Source: Streptomyces roseoviridis (lineage in GTDB: Bacteria > Actinomycetota > Actinomycetes > Streptomycetales > Streptomycetaceae). Taken from it: a stretch of DNA of 64,000 nucleotides. The DNA lies in assembly GCF_039535235.1 (NCBI RefSeq), contig NZ_BAAAWU010000001.1, positions 7,009,001 through 7,073,000 on the forward strand, read 5' to 3'. Below the pieces are notes generated by a model. The model was not told the origin of the DNA, searched no databases, and worked only from the letters and a program-made list of their open reading frames with translations. Shown one piece after another: positions 61,098 through 64,000 of the stretch (within the stretch, counting starts at the first letter, position 1; the number at the start of each line of letters is the position of its first letter). A program made the translations under genes and the position numbers.

Positions 61098-62644
61098 GCC
61101 CCGCGCCCCAGGTCGGACCCGGGCGATGCGGGGGAAGCGTGCGGGCCGTCCGGGTCCGAGCCCCCCGAGCCCTCCGTGCTGTCCGGGGTGCCCGTGCCCC
61201 CGTTCCCCTCGTCCCGGCCGGCCAGCAGCGTCGCCACGGCCGCGCGGAAGCGGTCTCGGCGCTCGGCGGCCTCGGCCGCGCCGATGCGGGGCTCGTAGAC
61301 GGCCGACGGCTTCCACGGCGGCACGGCCTCGTGGACGGCGAGGCCCGGTTCGTGGCCGAGCCGCGCGACCGCGGCCACGCCGAGGGCGGTGGCGTCGGGG
61401 AGGGCGGAGACCTCCACGGGGCGCTGGAGCAGATCGGCCTGGGTCTGCATGAGCAGCGCCGACCGGGTCAGGCCGCCGTCCACCCGCAGTGTGGTCAGCG
61501 GCCCGCCCAGGTCGGCCGCGGCGGCACCGGCGAGCTCCGCGACCTGGGCGGCGATGCCCTCGCAGAGCGCCCGGACCAGCTGTCCGGGACCGGTGTCGAG
61601 ACCGAGCCCGGTGAGCGCGCCGCGCACGTCGCCGCGCCACCAGGGGGCGGCGAGTCCGGCGAGGGACGGTACGAAGGTGACGCCGCCCGCGTCGGGGACG
61701 GCACCCCCGACGGAGTCGAGCTCTTCGGCGCCCGCGATCACCCCGAGGTCGGTGAGCCAGCGCACGGCGGACGCCGCGGTGTACACCTGCCCGTCCAGGC
61801 AGTAGCTCGTGCGGCCGGCGAGCCGCCAGGCGACGCAGGCCACCAGGCCGGAGTCGCCGCGGCGCGGGGCGGAACCGGTCTGGGCGAGCAGGAACGCCCC
61901 GGTGCCGTACGTGCACTTCGCGGCGCCCGGGGCGGTGACGTCCTGGGCGAGGAGCGCGGCCTGCTGGTCGACGAGGAGGCCGGTCAGGGGGAGCGGCGGG
62001 CCGAAGGCGGTGGTGGTGCCGACGGGCGTGTCGCAGTCCACCACGCGGGGCAGCCGCTCGCCCGCGAGGCCGTAGACGTCGAGGGCCGTGTCGGACCAGG
62101 CGACGGTGTCCAGATCGAGCAGCCCGGTACGGCCCGCGGTGGCCGCGTCGGTGACGTACGCGCCCGTCAGCCGGTGCACGAGCCAGGCGTCGCTCGTCGT
62201 GACGACCCCCGCGCCGGTGAGGTTGCGACGGATCCAGGCCATCTTGGGCGCGGCGAAGTAGGGATCGAGGGGCAAGCCGGTGATTCGTGTCAACTCGGCG
62301 GCGTGTGGCGCGAGTTCCTCGCACAGCGCGGCGGACCGGCGGTCCTGCCAGACGAGGGCGTCGGTGAGCGGGTCACCCGTCGAGGGGTCCCAGGCGAGGA
62401 CCGTCTCGCCCTGGTTGGCGAGGCCCACCAGGGCGGCCGGCTCCCCGGCCTCGGCGAGGGCCGCCCGGCCGGCCGTGACCACGGAGTCGTACAGCTCACG
62501 GGGGTCGACCTCGACCAGCCCGCCGGGCAGCGCGCGCGGGCGCACCGGCGCGAAGCCGCTGCCGATCACCCCGCGCCGGGGGCACACCACGAGGGCCTTG
62601 GTGCCCGAGGTGCCCTGGTCGACGGCGAGTACCGGGCCCGTCAT
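61094..62644 (-). CDS. FGGY-family carbohydrate (glycerol-type) kinase
   Basis: 516 residues. VLAVDQGTSGTKALVV and NQGETVLAWDPSTGDPLTDA (GlpK-like), VWQDRRSAALCEEL, CTYGTGAFLLAQTG and RVDGGLTRSALLMQTQADLL are characteristic of FGGY kinases, close to glycerol kinase. It phosphorylates glycerol or a similar polyol for the dehydrogenase encoded next. The last 40 residues form a Gly/Ser/Pro-rich tail beyond the usual length. ATG 62644; first gene of the three-gene operon, with a candidate operator upstream. Confidence 0.88.
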   Translation of the reverse strand: MTGPVLAVDQGTSGTKALVVCPRRGVIGSGFAPVRPRALPGGLVEVDPRELYDSVVTAGRAALAEAGEPAALVGLANQGETVLAWDPSTGDPLTDALVWQDRRSAALCEELAPHAAELTRITGLPLDPYFAAPKMAWIRRNLTGAGVVTTSDAWLVHRLTGAYVTDAATAGRTGLLDLDTVAWSDTALDVYGLAGERLPRVVDCDTPVGTTTAFGPPLPLTGLLVDQQAALLAQDVTAPGAAKCTYGTGAFLLAQTGSAPRRGDSGLVACVAWRLAGRTSYCLDGQVYTAASAVRWLTDLGVIAGAEELDSVGGAVPDAGGVTFVPSLAGLAAPWWRGDVRGALTGLGLDTGPGQLVRALCEGIAAQVAELAGAAAADLGGPLTTLRVDGGLTRSALLMQTQADLLQRPVEVSALPDATALGVAAVARLGHEPGLAVHEAVPPWKPSAVYEPRIGAAEAAERRDRFRAAVATLLAGRDEGNGGTGTPDSTEGSGGSDPDGPHASPASPGSDLGRGA

Positions 62645-62686
62645 GTGTGCGTCTCCCTGCCGGTCGTGGGGTGGTCCGAGGTCCTT

Positions 62687-62700
62687 GATCGCTTGCGATC
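62687..62700. promoter_or_regulatory. Candidate operator upstream of the kinase operon
   Basis: Perfect inverted repeat GATCGC-TT-GCGATC, 43 bases before the kinase start codon. A regulator could bind here; none is encoded nearby. Confidence 0.35.
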
Positions 62701-62933
62701 GTGGAACCGGTCAGCCTGATGCAGCCGCGGCGCTCCGTCAAGACGGTGAAGGGGAAGCCGTCAGATGAGGGCGACTTGCTGACATTCATTCAAATTCGGT
62801 CGCTGGCTGAATAGTTACGGTCACGGAGAAAAGTGGATCGGTCACGTCCGGCAACCTCTATAGTGATCGCCGATCAACGGCCGGGACGGCCAAGGGGACT
62901 GACCACCCCCTCCCTCCATCTCACCGAGGAACG
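62701..62933. promoter_or_regulatory. Divergent promoter region
   Basis: Lower G+C than its surroundings, with TTCATTCAAATTCGG and CTATAGTGATCG (possible -10 TATAGT, 62860-62870) leading toward the plus-strand gene. No further operator identified. Confidence 0.35.
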
Positions 62934-63979
62934 ATGTCTCCCACCCTCCACCCCGCGTCGCCCACCTCCCGCACCGCGACCTGATGGCCGGGCACGGTTT
63001 CCGGCCCGTCTACCATCCGGCGGGACACGACCACGCCCTGCGCGGCGCCGTCCAGGAGCTGCGCACCGGCCGCTGGGTGGTCATGGCCCGATTGCTCGAG
63101 GAGACCTCCGGCTGGACCGCCTGGACCCGCCGCACCCAGGTGCTCGCGGCCGTCGCCGCCGGCACCGACGTCGTCGAGACCTGGCGCGCCGAGCAGCCGG
63201 ACTCCTCCGCCGCCGCCGTGATGCACGCGCGGGTCGCCGTCGAACGGGCCGTACGCGCCCACCGCACCGCCCACCCGCGCACCCGGGAACTCTGGCAGGA
63301 GGCGTGGACCGCCTGCCTCCAGGCCGCCGACCACGCACCCGCCGACCCCGTGCCGTGGGTGTGCCGGCTGGCCCTCTCCGTGCTCGACGCCCAGCAGCGC
63401 ATGGAGGAGCACCGCCTGGCCCCGCCCGCGCCCATGCTGCCGCCCGGCCCGTGGGGGCTGCTCGCCGAGGCCGACAAGCGGGACCCGCAGAACCGCGAGG
63501 CGCACCACCGGATGCTGCAGTTCCTCTACGCCCGGCGCCCCGGACCGCTCTCCGAGGCCGTCAACTACGCCCAGTGGGCGGCCACGTCCGCGTCCGTCGG
63601 ATCCGCCCTGCACGTCCTGCCGCTCTACGTCCGCGTCGAGCGCTACCGGCGGGAGCGGGGCCACGAGCGGGCCCTGGACCTCCACTGGGTGGCCGAGGAC
63701 GCGGTGCGCGACGCCGTCCGCGCCATGGACGGCTGGTTCCTCTTCTGCGCCACCGACGAGGCCAGCCTGCTCGACCTCAACCATCTGGCCCACGCCCTGC
63801 ACGGCGCCCTCAGGTTCGCCGACGCGGCCCGGGTCTTCGAGGCGCTCGGCCCGTACTGGACCCCGCAGCCCTGGTCCTACCGCACCGCCCATCCCGACGA
63901 GCGGGGACCCGCCGAGGAGGTCTTCCTGCGGGCGCGCGCCCGCAGCCTGGGCGGCGCGGACACCCGTACCGGTCCCTGA
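62934..63979 (+). pseudogene. TPR-like helical protein, probable one-base deletion near the start
   Basis: The main frame runs from ATG 62984 (MAGHGFRPVYHPAGHDHALR) to 63979, 331 residues of helical, TPR-like sequence (VLAAVAAGTDVVETWRAEQP, NREAHHRMLQFLYARRPGPL) common in Streptomyces, role unknown. A better start is ATG 62934 with GAGGA just upstream. Restoring one C in the CACCCCGCG run near 62955 joins it in frame as MSPTLHPRVAHLPHRDL. The deletion may be a sequencing error. If real, translation could still begin at 62984 or later. Confidence 0.75.
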
Positions 63980-64000
63980 CCGCCCCCCCCGCCACGCCGG

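Overview
The window is about 72% G+C, with frequent GTG/TTG starts, strong GGAG-type ribosome sites and very G/C-biased third codon positions. It carries families typical of Streptomyces: a SARP/AfsR-type regulator, a PP2C-type phosphatase, DUF5133, DUF3040 and DUF6058 proteins, a monomeric NADP isocitrate dehydrogenase and a sulfur-type 'RRHIDL' leader peptide. I read it as a Streptomyces (or very close actinomycete) chromosome segment. Several genes are broken by single-base changes in G/C runs, so some 'pseudogenes' may be sequencing errors.

Region 1 (1-11.5 kb) looks like organosulfur uptake and oxidation. It starts with the 3' part of a sulfonate-type ABC ATPase and a wrecked permease, then an LLM flavin monooxygenase, a small unknown protein and a GntR/UTRA regulator. 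Next comes a compact operon: two-cluster ferredoxin, lipoprotein substrate-binding protein, permease (one frameshift), ABC ATPase, and a flavoprotein resembling the AprA/SdhA family with an added HEAT-repeat tail. Ferredoxin plus AprA-like flavoprotein plus sulfonate-type importer is the best candidate here for an undescribed catabolic system.

Region 2 (11.7-18.6 kb) holds an NTF2-like protein, a VOC-cupin fusion (frameshifted), a double GNAT acetyltransferase, a SARP-NB-ARC-TPR regulator and a PP2C phosphatase.

Region 3 (18.9-34.6 kb) looks like a genomic island. An approximately 330-bp block holding the promoter and first codons of an MHS-family transporter occurs at both edges (18.87-19.19 and 34.26-34.59 kb). 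Only the right copy continues into an intact transporter. Inside are a PPOX-fold oxidoreductase, a Rieske oxygenase, a large AAA/TPR regulator, an M15-like peptidase with a PLL propeller, a secreted carboxylesterase, a secreted ricin-lectin protein, an IS5-family element, fragments of tyrosine recombinases, a broken subtilase, a small DUF-type protein and one isolated CRISPR-like repeat. A 20-bp att-like word recurs four times at the edges and beside recombinase 3' ends.

Region 4 (34.5-47.5 kb): MHS transporter, VanW-type protein, IclR regulator, ABM-domain protein, a decayed GH15 glycosidase, a PAP2-like membrane protein, monomeric isocitrate dehydrogenase, a small unknown protein, an ECF sigma factor fused through a membrane helix to a CAP/SCP domain, a separate membrane CAP protein and a double universal stress protein.

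Region 5 (47.8-64 kb): a DszC/acyl-CoA dehydrogenase-type protein under an Rrf2 regulator, a sulfur-type leader peptide upstream of a GST-like gene, an epimerase, DUF5133, DUF3040 and DUF6058 proteins, a D,D-carboxypeptidase, a P450, a Nudix hydrolase and a three-gene glycerol-kinase/glycerol-3-phosphate-dehydrogenase-like operon, ending in a tetratricopeptide-like unknown protein. No rRNA, tRNA or true CRISPR array was seen.
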